A stretch of DNA of 42,391 bases from a virus. Under the pieces are notes generated by a model. The model was not told where the DNA came from and did not search any database. It saw only the letters and a program-made list of their open reading frames with translations. The DNA is taken from positions 1 through 42,391 of IMG/VR virus record IMGVR_UViG_3300035199_001184; one strand, written 5' to 3'. Positions 21,326-28,520 of the stretch are shown piece after piece. A program made the position numbers and the translations under genes. Position 1 is the first letter of the stretch. Every line of letters starts with the position of its first letter.

Positions 21326-22236
21326 ATTCCGGCCCGACACGCCCAGTGTTGCGGTGGCACGGCGGCAAATGGTTGCTTGCGCCCTGGGTCATCCAGTACT
21401 TCCCAAGTCATCGCGTCTATGTCGAAGCATACGGAGGCGCTGCGTCGATATTACTGCGTAAAAAGCGCGCTTATGCCGAGATATACAACGACCTGGATAT
21501 GGAAGTCGTCAACCTGTTTGAAGTGCTGCGATCAAAACGCGCCGGCGAATTGGTCAAGAGTTTGCGTCTCACACCATTTTCCCGCGTTGAGTTCGAGAAC
21601 AGTTATGTGACGGTCGACGATCCAGTTGAACGCGCCCGGAAACTGGTGGCCCGTTCGTTCATGGGCTTCGGGTCGAACGCACATATCAGTGCCGTCAACA
21701 CCGGGTTTCGCGCATCGAGCAAAAGATCCGGTTCGACGCCAGCGCATGACTGGGGAAATTATCCCGACTCTCTTGGCGCGATCATTGAGCGCTTTCAAAA
21801 AGTGGTGATTGAGAACCGGCCAGCGATCCAGCTGATTGAACGGCATGACGGCGACGACGTTCTGTATCTGCTGGACCCGCCCTACATGCACGAAACAAGG
21901 TCTGCAAAGTCACGGTCGGACGGCTCGCTTTATCACGGATACAACCACGAAATGACTGATGGTGATCATGGCGAACTACTGGAAACCGCGTGCCATCTGA
22001 AAGGCATGGTCATTCTTTGCGGTTATCCGACTGATTTGTACGAGGACATGCTGGGTGATTGGCATCGCGTTGAAAGAAATGCGCACGCTGACGGGGCCCG
22101 GGAACGAACCGAAGTGCTCTGGATCAACGAAGCGGCCTGGGCCGCGAGAAATCATGAACTTGTCTTGTTTGACGACGGAATTTCCACAACGCCGGAATGG
22201 CGGGCAGATGATGCTATTGCGGGTGACGGACAATGA
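21322..22236 (+). CDS. DNA adenine N6-methyltransferase (D12/Dam class)
   Basis: The 304-residue enzyme has the alpha-class motifs of Dam: Arg-Trp-His-Gly-Gly-Lys at 11-16 and Tyr-Val-Glu-Ala-Tyr-Gly-Gly-Ala (SAM binding) near 33-40, Tyr-Asn-Asp-Leu-Asp near 55, and the catalytic Asp-Pro-Pro-Tyr near 186. It should methylate adenine at a short site, probably to mimic or extend host methylation. It is the third methyltransferase of a different class in about 5 kb. Coupled by ATGA on both sides. Confidence 0.92.
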   Translation: MNSGPTRPVLRWHGGKWLLAPWVIQYFPSHRVYVEAYGGAASILLRKKRAYAEIYNDLDMEVVNLFEVLRSKRAGELVKSLRLTPFSRVEFENSYVTVDDPVERARKLVARSFMGFGSNAHISAVNTGFRASSKRSGSTPAHDWGNYPDSLGAIIERFQKVVIENRPAIQLIERHDGDDVLYLLDPPYMHETRSAKSRSDGSLYHGYNHEMTDGDHGELLETACHLKGMVILCGYPTDLYEDMLGDWHRVERNAHADGARERTEVLWINEAAWAARNHELVLFDDGISTTPEWRADDAIAGDGQ

Positions 22237-22361
22237 TCGTCAAAAAAATCTGGACAACGCGAGAGGATGGCGGTTCGGCCAAATGGCAACGCGAAGGCTG
22301 GTTTTTGTTCGGCTTCATTCCGCTCTATGTTCGGGATTTGACCAATCGGTCATCGGACTAG
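22233..22361 (+). CDS. 42-residue small protein coupled to Dam
   Basis: A 42-codon ORF starts at an ATG overlapping the Dam-like stop (ATGA) and ends 12 bases before the primase. The peptide has a basic, Trp-containing N-terminal part and a hydrophobic Trp-Phe-Leu-Phe-Gly-Phe-Ile-Pro-Leu-Tyr-Val stretch that is short for a membrane span. The exact overlap with the previous gene and the snug fit before the primase support translation. No function can be assigned. Confidence 0.5.
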   Translation: MIVKKIWTTREDGGSAKWQREGWFLFGFIPLYVRDLTNRSSD

Positions 22362-22373
22362 ACCGGCCTGCCC

Positions 22374-25253
22374 ATGTCATACGATACCGAAGATCTAAAA
22401 CAGCGCGTTTCAATCGCGGATATTGTTGGCCGACGCGTTGCCTTAAAAAAGGAGGGCCCTGAATTCAAGGGTCTCTGTCCGTTCCATAATGAAAAGACAC
22501 CATCATTCACCGTCAATGACGAAAAGAAGTTTTTCCATTGCTTTGGCTGCGGAAAAAATGGCGATGTCTTCACTTTTCTGGAACTTACCGAAGGCATGGA
22601 ATTCAAGGAAGCGGTTAAGACGGTCGCCCAGATGGCAGGCATTGAGGCTGGCGAATCGGAGTATCAGAAGAAAAGGCCATTGCGCGAGCAGCCGAAATCT
22701 GACGCGACCGCTTCAACGGACGGCGAATACCCCGTTCCAATCATTCCGGTTCCGGATGATGCTCCGCCATTGATCGGCGAAGATGGCCGTACAGTCGAGC
22801 TCTACAATCCGAAGAGGGCCGGCACGGGTAAACAGTTCACGTCGTTTCGCCCCTCACTGGTACATCCCTACCGCGACGGCGAAGGTCATCTGATCGGCTA
22901 TGTCATCAGGGTCGATATTGATGGTGGCAAAATTACGCCTCGTGTCACATATTGCGAAATGGAAGATGGCTCGCATCGATGGTGCCTTCGCCAGTTTCAC
23001 CGCCCCTACCCGCTTTATGGCCTGGACAGACTGGCGGCAAAACCCGGGGTGCCGGTCATCGTTACCGAAGGTGAAAAGACGGCAGACGCGGCAGATCGGC
23101 TTTTTCCCGATTTTGCCTGCGTCTCATGGTCGGGAGGTTCAGCTGGTGTCGACAAATCTGAATTTTCCGCTCTTTACAAGAGAGACACCATCGTTGTCCC
23201 TGATGCCGATTGTAAGGCCTATCCAGACGATCACCCCAATGCCGGGGCAGTCGCTGAATGGCATCATCAGCCGGGATACAAAGCCGCTTTGGCGGTACAA
23301 GCTGCTATTCAGGGGATCGCCCGCGGTCTTGTAGTCGTCGACCCTGAAGACATCATTGGCGAAACCCTGGCCGATGGCTGGGACATTGCTGACGCGGAAC
23401 AAGAAGGCTGGACAGCTGATCAAGCCAGAACATGGTTGCTTGATCGTTTCAAGATTGCCAAAGCTCGAGGCCCATTGATACCACCGCCTGACGAAGTCCC
23501 GCACGAAGGCGACATACCGCCCGATAGTGAACACGATGACGACAATGGCAAAGCGTCGTCGCCTTTTGACGCGCCTTTCGAAATTCTCGGATATTCAAAA
23601 TCAGGTAACGGTGGCACGATTTACCACTATTTGCCTGTCGGCTCTCAACTCGTCATTCAATTGTCATCATCGGCGCATAAAGATCTTGGAATGATGCAGT
23701 TGGCACCGCTGGATTACTGGGAAAACACCTACCCTTCCCGAAACGGCGTATCCTGGCGGCTCGCTGCCAATTCCCTGATGCGGTTGGCGGAGAAAAAGGG
23801 AATATTCGAAGCGCATGAGCGATTGCGTGGCCGTGGTGCCTGGCTCGACAACGAAAAATCTGTTCTACATCTGGGCGATCGTGTCGTCGTCGACGGAAAG
23901 GTCTATCTGCCATCCGAAGTCGACTCCAGATTTATCTACGAAGCGTCCGGCGCACTGGATATTCAGGGTGTGCCGGCACTCAATAATAAGGATGCCCATA
24001 AACTTATCGACATCTGTATGGCGGTGAGATGGGAAAATCCGATTTCGGCAAGATTGCTGGCCGGCTGGTGCGTCATCGCTCCGATATGTGGCGCGATGAA
24101 CTGGCGGCCGCACATTTGGATTACTGGGTCATCTGGTGCCGGCAAAACAACAGTATTCAAGGACATCGTTTCCGCCATGGTCGGCTACATCGCCTTGAAG
24201 GCGGTCGGCAAAACGACAGAGGCCGGGATCCGAAACGTACTTGGCTGCGATGCCCGGCCGGTCCTGTTCGATGAAGCGGAACAGGAAGACGAAAAAAGCC
24301 AAATCCGAATTCAGGAAGTTCTGGATCTGGGCCGCATCGCGTCATCAGATAGCGGTGGAAGATTATACAAGGGGCAGATGGGCGGTGGCTTTCAGTCTTT
24401 CGAAATCAGGTCGTGCTTTTGCATGTCATCGGTCAATACCGGATTGAAGCACTATGCCGACAAGTCTCGTATGACGGTTTTGGTGTTGGCAAAAAATGAC
24501 CCGAGAGATGAAGAAGAAAAGGCTTTGGCTGAAGCGCATTACGAACGCCTGATGCATTTGATTTCCGAGACAATGACACCGGAATATGCCGCAGGCATGT
24601 TGGCCCGGTCACTGCGAAATTTGGCGACGCTTCGCGACAATGCGAACACTTTCACCAAAGCCGCAGCAACTGTTTTAGGAACGCGTCGCCTTGGTGACCA
24701 ATTGGGGACCATGATGGCCGGCGCATATTTGCTACATTCGGAGAATAAAATCAGTTTCGAAGATGCCGTTGAATGGCTCGGGAATAAAGACTGGTCGGAA
24801 CATACCGCTGTGTTGGCGACGTCAGACGAAGAGAAGTTGCTGCAGGAAATCATGGGGTATGAAGTCAAGGTTTCCGTTGGCAATGGCACGCCGATGTTGA
24901 AACGAAACCTGGGTGATCTTGTCGATGCAGCCCGTAAAATCGGGTATGACTTTGATGATCAGGAACGCGTGCCCCGTGATATCGCGGTGCAGGAGTTGCG
25001 GTCGTTCGGCATCAAGGCCACTAAAGAGAATGACGGCATTCTGATTTCAACGACACACCCGAAACTGCAAAAGATGCTGGAACGAACGCCATGGGCTTCG
25101 AACTGGCGCCGCCCATTACTGTCATTGCGTGGCGCAATGGCATCGCCAAAAAATGTCCGGTATGGCCGCTTTCACTGCACGCCGGCGGTATTTATACCGA
25201 TTAAAGATGAAGAACCAGATGGTGAAAAAGCCGATCCAGGCGAAGGCGTCTAA
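22374..25253 (+). CDS. Primase-helicase with CHC2 zinc finger and P-loop ATPase domain
   Basis: The 959-residue protein combines replication functions. Residues 1-95 are a CHC2 primase zinc finger (Cys35-x2-His38, Cys56-x2-Cys59). A TOPRIM-like segment follows, with Val-Thr-Glu-Gly-Glu-Lys near 227-232 and Val-Pro-Asp-Ala-Asp near 274-278. The C-terminal half is a DUF927-like helicase/ATPase with Walker A Gly-Ser-Ser-Gly-Ala-Gly-Lys-Thr-Thr near 583-591 and Phe-Asp-Glu-Ala-Glu (Walker B) about 45 residues later. It should prime and unwind at the phage origin. No strong ribosome-binding site precedes the ATG. Its stop overlaps the stop of the opposing gene, so the rightward early operon ends here. 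Confidence 0.92.
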   Translation: MSYDTEDLKQRVSIADIVGRRVALKKEGPEFKGLCPFHNEKTPSFTVNDEKKFFHCFGCGKNGDVFTFLELTEGMEFKEAVKTVAQMAGIEAGESEYQKKRPLREQPKSDATASTDGEYPVPIIPVPDDAPPLIGEDGRTVELYNPKRAGTGKQFTSFRPSLVHPYRDGEGHLIGYVIRVDIDGGKITPRVTYCEMEDGSHRWCLRQFHRPYPLYGLDRLAAKPGVPVIVTEGEKTADAADRLFPDFACVSWSGGSAGVDKSEFSALYKRDTIVVPDADCKAYPDDHPNAGAVAEWHHQPGYKAALAVQAAIQGIARGLVVVDPEDIIGETLADGWDIADAEQEGWTADQARTWLLDRFKIAKARGPLIPPPDEVPHEGDIPPDSEHDDDNGKASSPFDAPFEILGYSKSGNGGTIYHYLPVGSQLVIQLSSSAHKDLGMMQLAPLDYWENTYPSRNGVSWRLAANSLMRLAEKKGIFEAHERLRGRGAWLDNEKSVLHLGDRVVVDGKVYLPSEVDSRFIYEASGALDIQGVPALNNKDAHKLIDICMAVRWENPISARLLAGWCVIAPICGAMNWRPHIWITGSSGAGKTTVFKDIVSAMVGYIALKAVGKTTEAGIRNVLGCDARPVLFDEAEQEDEKSQIRIQEVLDLGRIASSDSGGRLYKGQMGGGFQSFEIRSCFCMSSVNTGLKHYADKSRMTVLVLAKNDPRDEEEKALAEAHYERLMHLISETMTPEYAAGMLARSLRNLATLRDNANTFTKAAATVLGTRRLGDQLGTMMAGAYLLHSENKISFEDAVEWLGNKDWSEHTAVLATSDEEKLLQEIMGYEVKVSVGNGTPMLKRNLGDLVDAARKIGYDFDDQERVPRDIAVQELRSFGIKATKENDGILISTTHPKLQKMLERTPWASNWRRPLLSLRGAMASPKNVRYGRFHCTPAVFIPIKDEEPDGEKADPGEGV

Positions 25254-25753
25254 TCGTTGTCCGTATCCGGCATCACGATGCGATGTAATTTTGGCTTGTC
25301 GGCATGGCTGGCTGTGACACCTACATAGAGACAACCGGTTCGTGCCATTTCCAGAAATTCCGCGTTTCGATCAACCGCACCAGACCAGGTTTCACCGGGT
25401 TTAATTAATTGCGGTGTTGCCTGTTGATTTCCCGGTACGCGCGGATCCAGGACCACCATCATTCTGCGTTCCCTCAATCCCAAATATCGGTGAAACGGAT
25501 ACCAGTAATAGTGAAGCGACAGATTCGTGATCGTCGTTGGCAGCGATCCCCGGTTAAAGACATTTACCAGAACGAACGCCGGTTGATCTTCTTGGCCAAG
25601 AAACTGAGCATTGGTCATCAAACTGATGGACAGTCGAGGCCCGCTTTCGATCCAGCGCCGAATTTCCAGCACGAACACCGCTGTCGATACCAGCGCTGCG
25701 TAGAGCGCCAATGTTATGGTCAATGCATTGTCGACAACAATTTCAAATGACAT
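25250..25753 (-). CDS. Membrane-anchored protein, unknown function
   Basis: The 167-residue protein has one hydrophobic helix at residues 6-28 followed by Arg-Arg and then a soluble domain rich in beta strands, with Val-x-Val-Asn-x-Gly-Ser-Leu-Pro-Thr-Thr-Ile near 64-76, like an Ig- or fibronectin-type fold. The topology could be cytoplasmic because the charged residues follow the helix. GAGG lies 8 bases before the ATG. It converges on the primase with overlapping stop codons. As an antisense accessory gene in a phage it may be a lysogenic-conversion factor. Confidence 0.65.
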   Translation of the reverse strand: MSFEIVVDNALTITLALYAALVSTAVFVLEIRRWIESGPRLSISLMTNAQFLGQEDQPAFVLVNVFNRGSLPTTITNLSLHYYWYPFHRYLGLRERRMMVVLDPRVPGNQQATPQLIKPGETWSGAVDRNAEFLEMARTGCLYVGVTASHADKPKLHRIVMPDTDND

Positions 25754-25756
25754 TTG

Positions 25757-26005
25757 TTATCCTCGCCTGTAGAGCTTGGCGCGAAAACTTCTTTCATCCT
25801 GGATAAATTCCATTATGCCACGCTGAAAAACCTCCAATGTCGGATCAGGAATGCTTTGCGCATAGTCGAGTAACGTTTTAACGTCTGCGTCGCTCATGCC
25901 AACGGCAGCGGCCTTGACGCTGGCCTTATCAAAATCAATTTCCAACGCCAAATTCCTAGGCGCTGTCCGTCCCAGGTTCGTTGGTTTTGATGCTTTCTCA
26001 GACAT
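25757..26005 (-). CDS. Small protein of unknown function
   Basis: The 82-residue protein has a basic, probably disordered N-terminus and an acidic helical remainder (Met-Ser-Asp-Ala-Asp-Val near 37-42, then Leu-Leu-Asp-Tyr-Ala). ATG 26005 has AGGA 9 bases upstream; an in-frame TTG at 26011 is possible. It lies in a leftward group of five short genes with gaps under 15 bases, so it is probably co-transcribed with the membrane protein downstream. Family unknown. Confidence 0.55.
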   Translation of the reverse strand: MSEKASKPTNLGRTAPRNLALEIDFDKASVKAAAVGMSDADVKTLLDYAQSIPDPTLEVFQRGIMEFIQDERSFRAKLYRRG

Positions 26006-26007
26006 GA

Positions 26008-26199
26008 TCAAAATCCTATGTTACGCAGAAATCGTTTCCATAAGCTGGACCGGTTTCGTTCCGCATATCTGACCAACGCCTTGAATTCGGGCGACTCTCT
26101 ATGTTCCTTCATTGGTTTTTCCAGCTTCGAAAAATCGTTGACTGAAAAACCGGCTTTCCCAGCTGCACGTTGTAGCGCTTCAATTTTCCTATACGTCAT
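26008..26199 (-). CDS. Small basic protein, unknown function
   Basis: The 63-residue protein is strongly basic and mostly helical, with a cluster of Arg and Lys at the C-terminus (Trp-Lys-Arg-Phe-Leu-Arg-Asn). AGGGA lies 5 bases before the ATG. Its stop overlaps the region just upstream of the next start, so translation is probably coupled. It could bind nucleic acid, but no HTH is visible. Confidence 0.5.
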   Translation of the reverse strand: MTYRKIEALQRAAGKAGFSVNDFSKLEKPMKEHRESPEFKALVRYAERNRSSLWKRFLRNIGF

Positions 26200-26207
26200 C
26201 GGTTTCC

Positions 26208-26420
26208 CTATTCATTAAGTTTCAGCAATTCGGACGTTTCTCGCGCTTTGTCATCTTTGCCCTTTTCATATGCCCGATCGATGATGTCTTCGAGAAACGG
26301 GATTTGACGAATTTCAAGATTCCCCGGAATAGCATCTATTGCCCCTTTCACTGGCGCGTTTTCGTCAAGTATCCAGCCTCTATTTGTCTGGCTGAAATAT
26401 CTGGGTTTCGCTGTCGTCAT
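26208..26420 (-). CDS. Small protein of unknown function
   Basis: The 70-residue protein contains no Cys and no membrane helix and has a short Ile-Pro-Phe-Leu-Glu-Asp-Ile-Ile-Asp-Arg-Ala-Tyr helix near residues 40-51. ATG 26420 is preferred because GGGAG is about 9 bases upstream; ATG 26426 would be only three bases from it. It directly follows the DUF2442-HTH gene on the same strand and may belong to its transcript. I do not recognise the family. Confidence 0.5.
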   Translation of the reverse strand: MTTAKPRYFSQTNRGWILDENAPVKGAIDAIPGNLEIRQIPFLEDIIDRAYEKGKDDKARETSELLKLNE

Positions 26421-26433
26421 TCCCATTTTCTCC

Positions 26434-26937
26434 CTATGCCGAGCGCTTCGCCGGTTTTCGACCGGGCTTCTGTCTCGGACGGTATCGCACCAATGCGCTG
26501 CGCATCGTTGAACTGCCTTCGACCGCGTCGCAGGCTATCTGCACTGTTCTGGGTATGACTGTTTCCCGATCTCGGTAATTGCGCACGGTCCGCACCGTCG
26601 TACCCAGCACGTCCGACACTTGCTGTTCGGTGAGTTGAACCCGCTTTTGCCATGCCCGGAAATCCCGCCCTGTCATCTTTCTCTGAACGGTCGCTACGCG
26701 GTGCAAACTGCCGGCTGAATAATCCAGTTCGAATTTTGGCCAGGCGATTCCCCCACCGAAATTGATGATCTCGACATTTCTGAATTCATCATTGTCACGC
26801 AACGGTCCAAAGTGCCGGGAACGAAAAATAATGCTCTCGAGGTCGGCATCTGATATCAGCCCGTCACTGAATTCTATGTTGAGCACATACGGCTGTTCAG
26901 TGGTCTTCAATTTTGCAATTTTGATCATGTCAGTCAT
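26434..26937 (-). CDS. DUF2442 domain fused to XRE-like HTH
   Basis: The 167-residue protein has an N-terminal DUF2442-like domain: Tyr-Val-Leu-Asn-Ile-Glu-Phe-Ser-Asp-Gly near 16-25, Asn-Val-Glu-Ile-Ile-Asn-Phe-Gly-Gly-Gly-Ile-Ala-Trp-Pro near 54-67. A C-terminal HTH follows (about 90-135: Leu-Thr-Glu-Gln-Gln-Val-Ser-Asp-Val-Leu-Gly then Thr-Val-Arg-Thr-Val-Arg-Asn-Tyr-Arg), and a basic Arg/Lys/Pro tail closes it. DUF2442 and DUF4160 proteins are often encoded as a pair, and toxin-antitoxin-like behaviour has been suggested for such pairs. Here the HTH makes this the probable autoregulator. I chose ATG 26937 (GAGAT about 7 bases upstream); ATG 26970 has no ribosome-binding site. Confidence 0.8.
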   Translation of the reverse strand: MTDMIKIAKLKTTEQPYVLNIEFSDGLISDADLESIIFRSRHFGPLRDNDEFRNVEIINFGGGIAWPKFELDYSAGSLHRVATVQRKMTGRDFRAWQKRVQLTEQQVSDVLGTTVRTVRNYRDRETVIPRTVQIACDAVEGSSTMRSALVRYRPRQKPGRKPAKRSA

Positions 26938-26951
26938 TTCACATCTCACTT

Positions 26952-27176
26952 TCAGCTGAACTCTTTCCATTTGTCGTTCAGCAGCTTTTTGTTTTTGATG
27001 GCCCAGGGCATCACGTGTTTTTTTGCCCGCCGTGTCAATTTACCTTCTAAGACCTGCATGGTCGCGATTTCGACCTTTGCCTGGGTCTCACCATCGATCA
27101 CATGGAAATGAGGCGGGTTGTCATCCTCGAAGTACATGTAGACCTTGACGCTGTTGATTTCGATGATGGTGGGCAT
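26952..27176 (-). CDS. DUF4160 protein
   Basis: The 74-residue protein matches the small DUF4160 family: Met-Tyr-Phe-Glu-Asp-Asp-Asn-Pro-Pro-His-Phe-His-Val near 14-26 is its signature, followed by an Ala-Lys-Val-Glu-Ile strand and a C-terminal helix with Trp-Ala-x-Lys-Asn-Lys-Lys-Leu-Leu. Members usually precede a DUF2442 gene, as here. Molecular function is not established. GGAG lies 8 bases before the ATG, and a good promoter with a palindrome lies just upstream, so this is the first gene of the leftward accessory transcript. Confidence 0.85.
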   Translation of the reverse strand: MPTIIEINSVKVYMYFEDDNPPHFHVIDGETQAKVEIATMQVLEGKLTRRAKKHVMPWAIKNKKLLNDKWKEFS

Positions 27177-27202
27177 GTAATTGTCTCCGTTTCGATGAGA
27201 AC

Positions 27203-27231
27203 AATATAGAGGAAATATTTTCCTGTGTAAA
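27203..27231 (-). promoter_or_regulatory. Sigma70 promoter with embedded palindrome for DUF4160 operon
   Basis: On the minus strand TTTACA (27231-27226) and TATATT (27208-27203) are separated by exactly 17 bp. The spacer contains a perfect inverted repeat, AGGAAA-TAT-TTTCCT (27210-27224). A further AGGAAA starts at 27231, 21 bp (two turns) from the first. A repressor bound here would block the promoter; the HTH of the second gene of the operon is the obvious candidate. Confidence 0.65.
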
Positions 27232-27344
27232 GGAAATAAATGGGTAATCCGGTAAAAACCTCATTGTTTTTCGACAATCAGGATATTCCTCGATAATAGC
27301 CGGGAATTAGTGCAAATAATTTATCGACGAAGGCGGGCAATTAC

Positions 27345-27612
27345 AATTCACACCTATTTTCGTTAATTATCAATGGCATAGTTGTGAGCGGGGGGTGTGA
27401 ATTTCCGGAAAAACATCCCCATATAGTTTTGATAGCGCCCGCCCCTTAATAACCCCTGAATTATTTGAGGCAAATAAATATTACCCGCCGCGCTAAACCT
27501 CGTGAGGCCTATATATACATATATAAATTCACACTTTAATGAATAATATAATAATAATAAGAGGTTAGGGTGTGAATATGGGGTGTGAGGGGGTGTGAAC
27601 GCATTCACACCC
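27345..27612. repeat. GTGTGA(A) repeat cluster with AT-rich segment
   Basis: Seven copies of GTGTGA or its complement TCACAC lie in a 268-base gene-free stretch: TTCACACC at 27347, GGTGTGAA at 27394, TTCACACT at 27528, GGTGTGAA at 27569, GGTGTGAG at 27582, GGTGTGAA at 27592 and TTCACACC at 27604. Between the third and fourth is a very AT-rich segment (about 27508-27560). Repeats beside an AT-rich stretch are the form of an iteron-type origin, and also of a multi-site operator. The rest of 27232-27344 holds no feature I can support apart from one CGGTA at 27250. Confidence 0.55.
27594..27609. promoter_or_regulatory. CRP-type palindrome TGTGA-N6-TCACA
   Basis: The two innermost repeats form a TGTGA-N6-TCACA palindrome, the core consensus of CRP/FNR-family regulators, inside a longer perfect 9-bp inverted repeat (GGGTGTGAA/TTCACACCC around CGCA, 27591-27612). 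It lies about 12 bp upstream of array C. Either a host CRP-like regulator or a phage protein that reads the repeat cluster may bind. No T-run follows, so it is not a terminator. Confidence 0.45.
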
Positions 27613-27620
27613 TCAATCCG

Positions 27621-27666
27621 TACCGCAATATTCTTGACTTTACCGTTTTTTTACCGCCTGATACCG
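27621..27666. repeat. Phased TACCG array C, upstream of the late region
   Basis: Four exact TACCG elements on the plus strand start at 27621, 27641, 27652 and 27662, with steps of 20, 11 and 10 bp. A TTGACT box (27634-27639) lies inside the array, but no convincing -10 box follows at normal spacing. The middle pair (TTTACCG, T-run, TTTACCG) is nearly identical to the middle of array A. The array lies 30 bases upstream of the first late gene. Confidence 0.6.
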
Positions 27667-27695
27667 CATCATCAACGACCTTCGACGAATGGGGC

Positions 27696-28331
27696 ATGGC
27701 CATGGCCGGGAAGACTATCGACGTCAAGATAGACACCTTGAAGTTCAACCGTCATCTAACGGCATTGGCCCGAAAGCAAATCCCCTTTGCAACGGCCCTC
27801 TCCCTCACCACGACAGCAAAGGATGTTCAGGCTGATACCCGGGACCAAATCCGCGACAGCATGACCGTTCGTCGCAAAGGGGTGCTGGCAGGTGTCGGCA
27901 TCAGGGCAGCACGGAAGTCCGATGGTCTCACCCGCATGAGCTCGGAGGTCGGTCATCGTGATTGGTATATGAAGGAACAGATGGGCAATAAGACCGTTAC
28001 CCGTCGACCGGCATCCGGACAATTCCTGATGATCCCCCGTGCTGTACGAAAATCGAAGAAAGCCAGTATCAGCAAAGGACGTCGACCACGGCCACTCGTT
28101 GAAAAACCAAAGTTCTTCCTTAAGAAAACTGACGGAAACAGAACAGCTGTATATCAACGGTATGGAACGAAAAAGAAACCCAAGTTGAGGCTTATGTACA
28201 GCGGCACCACCAAGCAGACTATAAATCCCAAGTTCAATTTCTATGACCACGCCAATCGAACCATTCGACGCTCTGGTCAACGCAACTTTAACAGAGCAAT
28301 GGGCAAGGCCTTGAAAGCCGGCAAACGATGA
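27696..28331 (+). CDS. Putative minor structural protein (lambda gpZ/virion-morphogenesis-like)
   Basis: The roughly 211-residue protein is very basic and matches a phage structural type by pattern. The N-terminal helix reads Gln-Ile-Pro-Phe-Ala-Thr-Ala-Leu-Ser-Leu-Thr-Thr-Thr-Ala, a strand pair with Gly-Ile-Arg-Ala-Ala follows, then a Glu-Gln-Met-Gly-Asn loop, Leu-Met-Ile-Pro-Arg-Ala-Val and a long Lys/Arg-rich C-terminus. Similar proteins act in tail completion or neck assembly. I use ATG 27696 (27702 is also possible); the longer in-frame reading from 27585 would cross array C and the palindrome. Its position before the terminase genes, away from other tail genes, is unusual. Confidence 0.6.
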   Translation: MAMAGKTIDVKIDTLKFNRHLTALARKQIPFATALSLTTTAKDVQADTRDQIRDSMTVRRKGVLAGVGIRAARKSDGLTRMSSEVGHRDWYMKEQMGNKTVTRRPASGQFLMIPRAVRKSKKASISKGRRPRPLVEKPKFFLKKTDGNRTAVYQRYGTKKKPKLRLMYSGTTKQTINPKFNFYDHANRTIRRSGQRNFNRAMGKALKAGKR

Positions 28332-28463
28332 TTGCCCGGTACAATCGCCACATATTGTGTATCACCGCCATATACCCCCCATATATAGGTTCTTCCGGGG
28401 GCCAGGAGAAAGCGGGTCAGGCGGCGGCGCGGAATCGGTCTAGTTTTTGCCGAGAATTCATCG

Positions 28464-28477
28464 CCGATTAATCGGTA
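28464..28477. promoter_or_regulatory. Palindrome CCGATTAATCGG with adjoining TA
   Basis: A perfect 12-bp palindrome at 28464-28475 is followed by TA, so the minus strand reads TACCGATTAAT, identical over 11 bases to the first element of array D at 32530. It may be a full dyad version of the TACCG element. The spacer 28332-28520 also has a CGGTA at 28337 and a C6/G5 inverted repeat; no gene is seen in it. Confidence 0.4.
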
Positions 28478-28520
28478 AGTCAACACTCTCAACCGTCGAT
28501 AGCAGAAGGAAACCGCCGCC

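Noticed and set aside
27345-27612. CRISPR-like repeats
   Set aside because: The repeated unit is only 7-8 bases, irregularly spaced and in both orientations, with no cas genes.
27591-27612. GGGTGTGAA/TTCACACCC hairpin as a terminator
   Set aside because: No T-run follows and it belongs to a family of repeated elements, so a protein-binding site is more likely.
27585-27695. Extended N-terminus of the first late gene
   Set aside because: The extension would translate the CRP-type palindrome and array C and resembles no protein; internal ATG starts fit better.
28337-28377. Further TACCG-type array at 28337, 28363 and 28373
   Set aside because: Only one exact element is present and the 26-bp step is out of phase with the others.
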